Source: Arthrobacter sp. Y-9 (GTDB lineage: Bacteria > Actinomycetota > Actinomycetes > Actinomycetales > Micrococcaceae). Taken from it: a stretch of 64,000 nucleotides of DNA. Within the stretch, counting starts at the first letter, position 1, and every line of letters starts with the position of its first letter. The notes under the pieces are model-generated. The model did no database searches and had not been told where the DNA came from. It was given only the letters and a program-made list of their open reading frames with translations. Both the position numbers and the translations under genes were made by a program. This document shows, one piece after another, positions 43,173-50,701 of the stretch. The stretch lies in the NCBI RefSeq assembly GCF_029690065.1, contig NZ_CP121463.1, forward strand, positions 2,294,001 through 2,358,000, in the 5' to 3' direction.

Positions 43173-43783
43173 GCAAAGCCCTGATCATCGTGGATGTGCA
43201 GAACGACTTCTGCGAAGGAGGATCGCTGGCCGTCGAGGGCGGAGCCGCCCTGGCCGCGGCCATCAGCGAATACCTGGACGATCACGGCCACCTGTACGAC
43301 CACGTCGTGGCCACACAGGACTGGCATGTCGATCCGGGCAGCCACTTCTCCGACGAGCCGGACTTCCAGGACTCCTGGCCGCGCCACTGCGTCGCCGGGA
43401 CGAGCGGCGCGGAGCTGCATCACGACCTGGACCAGGAGTTCATCGAGGCGATCTTCCGCAAGGGCCGCTTCGCCGCCGCCTACTCCGGCTTCGAAGGGCT
43501 GCTCGCCCCTGAGGACGCCGTGTCCACCGGGGACCGCCAGCCCGGCGCGCTGCCCTCCGAGGACGAGGACGGCGAGTCCCTGGACGAGTGGCTCCAGGAA
43601 CGCGATGTCGAGGACATCGTGGTGGTCGGGATCGCCACGGATCACTGCGTCCGCGCGACCGCCCTCGACGGCGTCCAGGCCGGCTATGCCGTCACGGTCC
43701 TCCGCGAGCTGACCGCCTCGGTGGCGGATGACCCGGAGCCGACCTTCGACGAGCTCGAGGAGTCAGGCGTCGTCATCGCCTGA
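43169..43783 (+). CDS. pncA: Nicotinamidase (isochorismatase family)
   Basis: 204 residues. Deamidates nicotinamide to nicotinate for PncB. Catalytic triad D9 (IIVDVQNDF), K98 (FRKGRF) and C160 (GIATDHCVRATAL); metal-site residues in TQDWHVDPGSHF. A 20-residue acidic insertion around 120-142 separates K98 from the Cys region. ATG overlaps the pncB stop. Confidence 0.95.
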   Translation: MSKALIIVDVQNDFCEGGSLAVEGGAALAAAISEYLDDHGHLYDHVVATQDWHVDPGSHFSDEPDFQDSWPRHCVAGTSGAELHHDLDQEFIEAIFRKGRFAAAYSGFEGLLAPEDAVSTGDRQPGALPSEDEDGESLDEWLQERDVEDIVVVGIATDHCVRATALDGVQAGYAVTVLRELTASVADDPEPTFDELEESGVVIA

Positions 43784-43789
43784 TCCGGC

Positions 43790-43850
43790 GTTGCGTGCTC
43801 AGTTGTTGCGGGTCTTCTTCCGGAACACCCGCAACAACTGAGCACGCAAC
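43790..43850. repeat. Intergenic palindrome, copy 2 (perfect 24-bp arms)
   Basis: Arms 43790-43813 and 43827-43850 pair perfectly with a 13-nt loop. They share the core GTGCTCAGTTGTTGCGGGT with the palindrome at 24905, while loop and outermost bases differ. It lies between convergent stops at 43783 and 43887. Same kind of site, same sequence, 19 kb apart. Confidence 0.88.
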
Positions 43851-43886
43851 CATCCGGTCACGCAAGATTCCGGGCACGCCCGGACG

Positions 43887-45662
43887 CTACTTCCGTCCGA
43901 CGAACCAGCCCTGGATCTTCGCCAGACGGGCCTTGAGCTGCTCCTCGCTCGCCTGCGCGACGGCCGGACCGCCGCACACCTCACGCAGCGTGTTGTGCAC
44001 CATGCCATGCGGTGTACCGGTGCGCGCCGACCAGGCCGAGACGTTCTTCGCGAGCTCGTTGCGCAGATCCATCAGGCGGCGGTGATCCGCGACGCCGGGC
44101 GCCTCCGCGGGAGCGGCGGCGGGCTTCCGCCGGCGGGACTGCTGCTCCGCCTGGCGCTGCCGCAGAAGCACGCCCACCTGGTCGGCGTCGAGCAGTCCGG
44201 GGATCCCGAGGAAGTCCAGCTCGTCCTCACTGCCGATGTCGCCACCGGTGCCGAACTCGCCGCCGTCGAACAGGACACGGTCGAAGGAGGCCTGGGAGTC
44301 CAGCGCCTCGAACTTGCCCTTGGTCAGGGAGTCGGAGGCCTTCTCCTCCCGGTTCGCCTCGTCCATCAACGAGTCTTCGGGGTTGAAGAGTCCGTCCTCG
44401 TCCTCGTTCCGGGGGCGGTCCAGCGCATGGTCGCGCTCGGCCTCCATGGAGTTGGCGAGGCCCATCAGCTGCGGGACGGACGGCAGGAACACCGAGGCGG
44501 TCTCGCCGCGCTTCCGGGCACGCACGAAGCGGCCGACGGCCTGGGCGAAGAAGAGCGGCGTGGAGGTCGAGGTGGCGTACACGCCGACGGCCAGGCGCGG
44601 CACGTCGACGCCTTCGGACACCATGCGCACCGCCACCATCCAGCGGCTCTGCCCGGCGGAGAACTCCTCGATCTTGCTCGAGGCCTTCGCGTCGTCGGAG
44701 AGGATCACCGTGGGCGACTCCCCCGTGATCCGGCGGAGCTGCCCGGCGTAGGCGCGCGCATCCTCGTGGTCCGTGGCGATCACCAGGGCGCCCGCGTCGG
44801 GCACGGTGCGGCGGACCTCGGAGAGCCGCTTGTCCGCCGCCGAGAGGACCGCGGGGATCCATTCGCCCTGGGGGTTCAGCGCCGTCCGCCACGCCTGCGA
44901 CGTCACGTCCTTGGTCACCGCCGCCTCACCGAGCGACGCGGCCATCTCTTCACCGGCACTGGTCCGCCAGCGCATCTGACCCGAGTAGGCCATGAAGATG
45001 ACCGGACGGACCACGTGATCCTTGAGCGCGTTGCCGTAACCGTAGCTGTAATCGGCCTTGGAACGGCGGATGCCGTCCTTGTCCTCGGCGTACTCCACGA
45101 ACGGGATGGGCGAGGTGTCGGAGCGGAACGGGGTGCCCGTGAGGGACAGGCGCCGCGCGGCCGGTTCGAACGCCTCGCGGAGCCCGTCGCCCCAGGACAG
45201 CGACTCGCCACCGTGGTGGATCTCGTCCAGGATGACGAGCGTGCGGGCCGCCTCGGTCCGGGCCCGGTGCAGCATGGGCTTCGACGCCACCTGGGCGTAC
45301 GTCACCGCGACGCCGATGAATCCCTGGCCGTGCCGGCCGTCCGAGTTCTTGAAGTTGGGGTCGATCGCCAGGCCGACGCGGGCTGCGGCGTCGGCCCACT
45401 GCCGCTTCAGGTGGTCGGTGGGCGCCACGATGCAGATGCGATTCACGACGCCGGAATCCACCAGGGTGGTCGCCACCCGGAGGGCGAAGGTCGTCTTGCC
45501 GGCGCCCGGCGTCGCGACTGCGAGGAAGTCCCGGGGCCGGGTGCTGAGGTACTTGTCCAGAGCCTCCTGCTGCCAGGCACGCAGTTTGGGCGCGGTGCCC
45601 CAGGCGGCACGCTCGGGGTAGGCCGGTGGGAGGGTGGGGCCGCCGAAGAGCGTGTCAGTCAT
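43887..45662 (-). CDS. Superfamily 2 DEAD/DEAH-box helicase
   Basis: 591 residues. Walker A AVATPGAGKTTFAL (K56), motif II ILDEIHHGG, motif III LTGTPFRSD, and in the second RecA domain VRMVSEGVDVPRLAVGVYAT followed by motif VI QAVGRFVRARKR. The C-terminal 170 residues are acidic and low-complexity, then a small helical end. Probably a nucleic-acid translocase in repair; resembles the XPB/RadD-like helicases of actinobacteria, but the exact role is not clear. ATG 45662 chosen; no strong SD. Confidence 0.88.
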   Translation of the reverse strand: MTDTLFGGPTLPPAYPERAAWGTAPKLRAWQQEALDKYLSTRPRDFLAVATPGAGKTTFALRVATTLVDSGVVNRICIVAPTDHLKRQWADAAARVGLAIDPNFKNSDGRHGQGFIGVAVTYAQVASKPMLHRARTEAARTLVILDEIHHGGESLSWGDGLREAFEPAARRLSLTGTPFRSDTSPIPFVEYAEDKDGIRRSKADYSYGYGNALKDHVVRPVIFMAYSGQMRWRTSAGEEMAASLGEAAVTKDVTSQAWRTALNPQGEWIPAVLSAADKRLSEVRRTVPDAGALVIATDHEDARAYAGQLRRITGESPTVILSDDAKASSKIEEFSAGQSRWMVAVRMVSEGVDVPRLAVGVYATSTSTPLFFAQAVGRFVRARKRGETASVFLPSVPQLMGLANSMEAERDHALDRPRNEDEDGLFNPEDSLMDEANREEKASDSLTKGKFEALDSQASFDRVLFDGGEFGTGGDIGSEDELDFLGIPGLLDADQVGVLLRQRQAEQQSRRRKPAAAPAEAPGVADHRRLMDLRNELAKNVSAWSARTGTPHGMVHNTLREVCGGPAVAQASEEQLKARLAKIQGWFVGRK

Positions 45663-45795
45663 GGGGAAAAGAGCCTCGCTAGGGTCGTCGGTCGTCAGCG
45701 GAAGAAGCAATGCCGGGCCGTGGTGAACGCCGGAGCGCGGCGGCACCCGGCCGGGCCGTCAGGAAACCCGCGCGCACGGCGCGGAAGGGCAGGCG

Positions 45796-46104
45796 CTACT
45801 TGGCGCCGTCGTCGTCCTTGCCCGGACGGAGGCCCTCGTAGATCTCCTTGCACGTGGGGCACACGGGGAACTTCTGCGGGTCACGGCCCGGGGTCCAGAC
45901 CTTGCCGCAGAGCGCGATGACAGGCTCGCCCGTCAGCGCGGACTCCATGATCTTCTCCTTGCGCACATAGTGCGAGAAGCGCTCATGATCGCCCGGTTCC
46001 ACCTGTTCGCGCTGCTCGGTGCGCTCGATCGTCGCGGTCGAACCGCCCGGGCCGGAGAGCTCGCGCGAGGGGTCGTTCTCAAAAGGATCGGGAGGCAACG
46101 TCAT
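45796..46104 (-). CDS. DUF3039 protein, zinc-ribbon type
   Basis: 102 residues. ERFSHYVRKEKIMESALTG is the DUF3039 signature; a C-terminal zinc ribbon is formed by ALCGKVW and FPVCPTCKEIY. ATG 46104 lies 7 nt after TAGAGT, indicating a leaderless start; GTG 46113 is a longer alternative. Function unknown; may bind nucleic acid. Confidence 0.85.
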   Translation of the reverse strand: MTLPPDPFENDPSRELSGPGGSTATIERTEQREQVEPGDHERFSHYVRKEKIMESALTGEPVIALCGKVWTPGRDPQKFPVCPTCKEIYEGLRPGKDDDGAK

Positions 46105-46111
46105 GACATCC

Positions 46112-46117
46112 ACTCTA
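46112..46117 (-). promoter_or_regulatory. -10 of a leaderless promoter (DUF3039 gene)
   Basis: TAGAGT ends 7 nt before ATG 46104 and decides that start against GTG 46113. Confidence 0.55.
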
Positions 46118-46135
46118 CCGTGCCCGGACCCGAAG

Positions 46136-46177
46136 AAGGGCTCCCGGTGGACGTCTGGACGTCTGCTGGGAGCCCTT
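46136..46177 (-). terminator. Terminator of nagB
   Basis: Arms AAGGGCTCCC (46136-46145) and GGGAGCCCTT (46168-46177) 16 bp after the nagB stop; the loop contains a direct repeat GGACGTCT. Confidence 0.75.
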
Positions 46178-46192
46178 CGCGGGAGGCTGGAC

Positions 46193-46975
46193 TCAGAGTC
46201 CCTGCCACTCCGGCTTGCTCTCGAAAGCGTGGCGGTAATAGTCCGCGAGGCGCAGCGAGGAGGCGGCCGCCTCGTCGATCAGAATCGTCGCATGCGGGTG
46301 CAATTGGAGGACCGAAGCCGCGCAGATCGCGGCGACCGGTCCCTCCACGAAGTCGTGGACCGTCTGCGCCTTCTGGGCGCCCGTGGCCACGAGGACCACG
46401 TGCCGGGCGTCCATGATGGTGCCGAGTCCCTGGGTCACGACGTGATGCGGGACATCGTCGATGCTGTGGAAGAACCGGGCGTTGTCTTTGCGGGTCTGTT
46501 CCAGGAGCGTCTTGATCCGGGTCCGGCTGGCCAGCGAGGAGCCGGGCTCGTTGAACCCGATGTGCCCATCGGTTCCGACGCCCAGGATCTGGAGGTCGAC
46601 CCCTCCCGCCGCCTTGATCGCGTCCTCGTACTCCTGGCAGGCCGCCGCAAGGTCCCGCGCGGCGCCGTTGGGGCTGTGCACGTTCTCCGGATCGATGTTG
46701 ACCCGGTCGCTGAACTCACGGCGGATGACCTCGCGATAGGACTCCGGATGACCCAGCGGCAGACCGACGTATTCGTCCAGGGCGAAGCCGCTCGCCCGGG
46801 AGAAGTCCAGACCGTCCTCCGCATGGCGGCGGGCGAGTTCGTCATAGATCGGCAGCGGTGAGGAGCCTGTCGCCAGGCCCAGCACCGCTTCCGGCTTGCG
46901 CTTCAGGAGCGCCTCGATGGCGTCCGCCGCCATGGCACCGATGTGAGCGGCATCGGGGAGGATGACAACTTCCAT
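46193..46975 (-). CDS. nagB: Glucosamine-6-phosphate deaminase
   Basis: 260 residues. Converts glucosamine-6-P to fructose-6-P and ammonia. Signature segments: VLGLATGSSPLPIYDEL, FALDEYVGLPLGHPESY (catalytic Asp), LQILGVGTDGHIGFNEPGSS and SVLQLHPHATILIDEAAA. The upstream AT-rich region has TATAAG (47028-47023, minus) as a -10 candidate. nagA is about 11 kb away in this window, so the two steps are not in one operon. Confidence 0.96.
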   Translation of the reverse strand: MEVVILPDAAHIGAMAADAIEALLKRKPEAVLGLATGSSPLPIYDELARRHAEDGLDFSRASGFALDEYVGLPLGHPESYREVIRREFSDRVNIDPENVHSPNGAARDLAAACQEYEDAIKAAGGVDLQILGVGTDGHIGFNEPGSSLASRTRIKTLLEQTRKDNARFFHSIDDVPHHVVTQGLGTIMDARHVVLVATGAQKAQTVHDFVEGPVAAICAASVLQLHPHATILIDEAAASSLRLADYYRHAFESKPEWQGL

Positions 46976-47065
46976 GCTCTTGCGGCCTCATTTCCTACTC
47001 AGGAGCTGTGAACTGCTTCGATCTTATACAGTTCGACCCCAAAAAACGATAGAAAGTGAGTGAAG

Positions 47066-48637
47066 TTAGCTATTTTTAATCAATTGCGCTAAAAGTTCCG
47101 GTCCTCGGCGCTCAACATCCCGGCCTCCGAGACGCACTCCCAACCACAGGAGGAAGGCTCCCCAGGCCGTTCCGGCCACGAGGTTGATCCAGCCCCACAG
47201 GTGGTTTCCGGTCACGAGCTCCGCGATCAGCAGCCCGGCCATCGGCAGGCAGATCACCAGGAGCACGAGCATGCCGACGCCTTGGATCGCCAGGGTGAGG
47301 CCCTTGCCTCCGGGCGGGTTCTTGAACGGACTCTCCCCGGGCTTCGGAACCGCCGTGACGTAGCGGGCCGAGATGACCGAAGCCAGGCCCAGACCCGCCA
47401 TGAGGACGCCGGCCGACGCGCCGAAGATGCCCGCGAGCAGTTCCCACCGCCCGCTGAGGGCGATGGAGGCGAAGACCACGACCACCACGGCGGGCACCGC
47501 CAGGATGCAGCAGCCGAGGACGCGGCCCCAGCGGTCGGCGCGTCCCGGCGTGCCGGTGGAGAGGTGCAGAGCGAAGGCGGTGTCGTCATAGGAGACGTCC
47601 GAACTGATGCTCCAGGACATGAGGAATGCCACGAGCGGGCCCACCACCAGCAGCATGCTGAAGTTCCCGTTCTGCGTGCCCATGAAGTACAGAAGCACCG
47701 GCATGAGAGGCACCACGATCAGCGACGCCGAATACCGCGGATCGCGGAACCAGTAGGTGGCCGTGCGAGCGGCGACAGCACCTGTGGGGGTCGCCGGGAA
47801 CCACGAGAAGAAGCCGAGCTTGCCGGCCGCTCGTTTGGCGCCGCTGGCGCGCGGCGGATTGACCATGGACCGCACCAGGGCGATGTTCCACAGCCAGACC
47901 GCCAATGCCATCACGGCGAGGCAGATCAGGATCCGGAGCGCGGCCGAGCCGTAATCACCGGCCGCGACGTCGGCGGGCAGGGCCCAGGGGGCGCCGAAGG
48001 GGGTCCACGCGAGAGCGGCGGCGAGGTCGGGCAGGTACCGCGCGTTGTCCTGGAGGCCCTGGGCGGCGCCACTGATGATCGGGCCCAGGAGCACGAGCGG
48101 GATGAAGATCAGAATGGTCCCGATCTCCCGGTAGCGGCGGGACTGCGCCAGGTTGTTGCCCCAGGCGGCGGCACACCGCGAATAGAGCAGACAGCTCGCC
48201 AGGCCCAGGAGCGCGCCCACGAGGGCGGCGACCACCTGCAGCGGCGACCTCCACCAGCTCACGACCGTGGTCAGGCTCAGGATGGCCGTCAGCAGGCCGG
48301 GTATCCCCACCAGACCGGCGAGCGCCATGCCGGTCATGAGGTCACGCTGCGGGATGCCGAAGGCGGCGAACCGCTGCGGGTCCAGGGTCATGTCCATGCC
48401 GGAGGCGAGGATCGGCACCACGGTCCAGCCCAGCACCGCGGCGAATCCGGCCAGCACCAGGATGGTCCGGGCGAGGTCGACGTCCGCCAGGCGCAGCACG
48501 ATCAGGCCGATGACCATGAACGTCAGCACGCCCAGGCCGTACAGCCCGCCGAGCACCAGGCCGACGATCTGCCACGGACTGCGGCGGAACCCGTTGCCCA
48601 GGATCTGGAGTTTGAGCCTCAGGAGTGTCGCAACCAT
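47066..48637 (-). CDS. ABC-2 type exporter membrane protein
   Basis: 523 residues, about 12 hydrophobic segments, no signal peptide; starts MVATLLRLKLQILGNGFRR. ATG 48637 has GGAGGGG 5 nt upstream and lies inside the ATPase gene (19-bp overlap). Works with that ATPase as a two-gene exporter. The last 20 bp and following gap are strikingly AT-rich. Substrate unknown. Confidence 0.83.
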   Translation of the reverse strand: MVATLLRLKLQILGNGFRRSPWQIVGLVLGGLYGLGVLTFMVIGLIVLRLADVDLARTILVLAGFAAVLGWTVVPILASGMDMTLDPQRFAAFGIPQRDLMTGMALAGLVGIPGLLTAILSLTTVVSWWRSPLQVVAALVGALLGLASCLLYSRCAAAWGNNLAQSRRYREIGTILIFIPLVLLGPIISGAAQGLQDNARYLPDLAAALAWTPFGAPWALPADVAAGDYGSAALRILICLAVMALAVWLWNIALVRSMVNPPRASGAKRAAGKLGFFSWFPATPTGAVAARTATYWFRDPRYSASLIVVPLMPVLLYFMGTQNGNFSMLLVVGPLVAFLMSWSISSDVSYDDTAFALHLSTGTPGRADRWGRVLGCCILAVPAVVVVVFASIALSGRWELLAGIFGASAGVLMAGLGLASVISARYVTAVPKPGESPFKNPPGGKGLTLAIQGVGMLVLLVICLPMAGLLIAELVTGNHLWGWINLVAGTAWGAFLLWLGVRLGGRDVERRGPELLAQLIKNS

Positions 48638-49437
48638 GCCAGCCCCTCCCCCTCGTGACGGCCGCCCACCAGGCTGACGAAGCGCTCTTCGAGGCTCTGC
48701 CCCGCACGCACCTCGTCCACGGTGCCCGCCGCCAGGAGACGTCCGCCGGCCACCACGGCCACGTGGTCGCAGAGGCGCTGGACCAGGTCCATCACGTGGC
48801 TGGAGATCACCACGGTGCCGCCCGAGGCCACGAAACCCTTCAGGATGTCGGTGATGTTCGCGGAGGACACGGGATCCACGGCCTCGAAAGGCTCGTCGAG
48901 CACCAGGACCCGCGGAGCGTGGATCAGCGCCGAGGCCAGGGCGATCTTCTTGGTCATGCCGGCCGAGTAGTCCACCACGAGATTGCCGGCGTCCGTCGTG
49001 AGGTCCAGTGCGGCCAGCAGCTCCTGGGCGCGCACGGCCACGGTCTCCCGGTCCATCCCCCGCAGGAGACCGGAGTACGTGATCAGCTGCTCGCCACTGA
49101 GGCGGTCGAACAGGCGGACACCGTCCGGAAGGGTCCCCAGCAGCTTCTTCGCGGCCGTCGGGTCCTGCCACATGTCCACCCCGAGGATCTCGGCGCTCCC
49201 GAAATCAGGGCGCAGGAGTCCGGTCGCCATGGACAGCGTGGTGGTCTTGCCGGCGCCGTTGGGTCCGACCAGACCGAAGAAGGAACCCACGGGGACATCC
49301 AGGCTGATGCCGTCGACGGCGATCTTCTCACCGAAGCGCTTGGCCAGGCCGCGCAAGGCGATGGCCGGAACGTGCGACGGGGTCCTGGGGACTTCCACCG
49401 GGGAAAATGGCTGGGATTCCGGGTGCGAGTGAGTCAT
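48619..49437 (-). CDS. ABC transporter ATP-binding protein (exporter type)
   Basis: 272 residues. Walker A GLVGPNGAGKTTTLSMA, signature-like DYSAGMTKKIALASAL, Walker B RVLVLDEPFEAVDP, switch VISSHVMDL. ATG 49437 follows TAGCGT by 7 nt (leaderless); a longer frame to 49560 is not needed. Overlaps the permease gene by 19 bp, so strictly coupled. Confidence 0.93.
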   Translation of the reverse strand: MTHSHPESQPFSPVEVPRTPSHVPAIALRGLAKRFGEKIAVDGISLDVPVGSFFGLVGPNGAGKTTTLSMATGLLRPDFGSAEILGVDMWQDPTAAKKLLGTLPDGVRLFDRLSGEQLITYSGLLRGMDRETVAVRAQELLAALDLTTDAGNLVVDYSAGMTKKIALASALIHAPRVLVLDEPFEAVDPVSSANITDILKGFVASGGTVVISSHVMDLVQRLCDHVAVVAGGRLLAAGTVDEVRAGQSLEERFVSLVGGRHEGEGLAWLRHS

Positions 49438-49444
49438 GCATTTC

Positions 49445-49450
49445 ACGCTA
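49445..49450 (-). promoter_or_regulatory. -10 of a leaderless promoter (ABC exporter)
   Basis: TAGCGT ends 7 nt before ATG 49437 on the minus strand. Confidence 0.55.
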
Positions 49451-49544
49451 ACAAGTGTGATGACGCTCCGGGATGCTACTTCAGGACGATCTTTGACTAC
49501 GCCCAGCGGGTGCCCCGCGCCCGGCTCCGGAAACCTCGGGACAC

Positions 49545-49585
49545 ACCGCAGGGAGGGCATCCGTGCGGAATGCCCTCCCTGCGGT
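49545..49585 (-). terminator. Terminator after the thioredoxin-fold/TPR gene
   Basis: Perfect 16-bp arms (49545-49560, 49570-49585) containing GGGAGGGCAT/ATGCCCTCCC, 62 bp downstream of the stop at 49648. Confidence 0.75.
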
Positions 49586-49647
49586 CATGCGTGTGGCCCC
49601 GGCGTCACGGTCCCGCGACGCCGACGGTCAGCTCACCGAGCGTCTGC

Positions 49648-50634
49648 TCAGAACAGAACCCTCGCCAGAGCCTGACGCGCCGCGGCCACGCGCGGATCCT
49701 TGACGCCCACCACCTCGAAGAGCTCCAGCAGGCGGACCCGAGCGGTCTCACGTTCAGGTCCGAAGTGGCGTCCGATGAAGGTGACGATCCGCGAGAAGGC
49801 GTCCTCGACGTGGCCGCCCGAGACGTCCAGATCCGCCAGACGCAACTGGGCCTCGACGTCGTCGGGGTCTGCTGCGGCCTGCTGGCGCAGAGCCTCGGCG
49901 TCCGTGGCACTCAGACCGTCGAGACGCAGCAGGAGGCGCACCTGCGCCAGTCCGGCCTTGGCCTCGTGGTCGGCGGGCTGCTCGTCGAGAGCCTGCTGGT
50001 AGGCGCGTTCGGCGGCGGCGTAGTCGCCGGACTCGATGGCCTCCAGGGCCTCCTGATGCAGCGGCGGCAGCGGCGCCTCGGCCGGCTCCGCGCCGGCGCC
50101 GGAGACCGGGCCGATCCGGCCGTGCACGCCGTTCGCCTGCGCGAGCTGCAGCAGCTCGGTGAAGAGCGCCTCCAGATGCGCCTCCTCCACCGGTCCCTGG
50201 AACAGGGGCACGGGCTGACCCTTGACGACGGCGACCGCGGCGGGAACGCCGGAGATCTGCATGGCCTGCATGATCTCGGGGAAGGCCTCGACGTCGACCG
50301 CGCCCAGGACCATCGTGCCGTCCTGCCGATTGACCAGATCCTCGACGAGGCTCAGCGTGCGCTGCGACTCCGGCGAGTACTGGGCCCAGAGTGCGAGGAT
50401 CACGGGCACCTGGACGGAGAGCTCCACCACGTCCTGGAAGTTCGCCTCGGTGACGTTCGCGCGGTACGACCCCGCGCCGCCGGACGGTTCCGCTCCGTCG
50501 GCGGCGGACGCGGCCGGTGCGGCTGCCCGAGGAGCCGGGGCCGGAGCCTGGGCGCGCGCCTTCAGGGCCGAGAGATCGACCGCACCGCGAAGACTGGCGA
50601 GTGAATCGAATGGGTTCTGTGCTGCCTGGGGCAA
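49648..50634 (-). CDS. Thioredoxin-fold protein with TPR region (YbbN-like)
   Basis: 328 residues. An Ala/Pro-rich linker (about 28-50) leads to a thioredoxin fold (55-165) in which the CxxC is replaced: ALWAQYSPESQRTL, so no redox activity. TPR-like helices follow (EALEAIESGDYAAAERAYQQ, EAKAGLAQVRLLLRL). This is the CnoX/YbbN co-chaperone layout, without its active cysteines. TTG 50634 start is fixed by AGGAGGACAG. Confidence 0.88.
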   Translation of the reverse strand: MPQAAQNPFDSLASLRGAVDLSALKARAQAPAPAPRAAAPAASAADGAEPSGGAGSYRANVTEANFQDVVELSVQVPVILALWAQYSPESQRTLSLVEDLVNRQDGTMVLGAVDVEAFPEIMQAMQISGVPAAVAVVKGQPVPLFQGPVEEAHLEALFTELLQLAQANGVHGRIGPVSGAGAEPAEAPLPPLHQEALEAIESGDYAAAERAYQQALDEQPADHEAKAGLAQVRLLLRLDGLSATDAEALRQQAAADPDDVEAQLRLADLDVSGGHVEDAFSRIVTFIGRHFGPERETARVRLLELFEVVGVKDPRVAAARQALARVLF

Positions 50635-50651
50635 CTGTCCTCCTAGGGGAT

Positions 50652-50680
50652 CGGCCGGTGAGGGATCACCTCACCGGCCG
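50652..50680 (-). terminator. Terminator of the 606-residue membrane protein gene
   Basis: Perfect 12-bp arms CGGCCGGTGAGG and CCTCACCGGCCG with loop GATCA, 22 bp after the stop at 50702. Confidence 0.75.
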
Positions 50681-50701
50681 GGAAACGATGCGTGGACGGG
50701 C

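Noticed and set aside
47023-47095. AT-rich patch before nagB considered as a DasR/NagR operator
   Set aside because: No convincing dyad was found; only a TATAAG -10 candidate could be supported.
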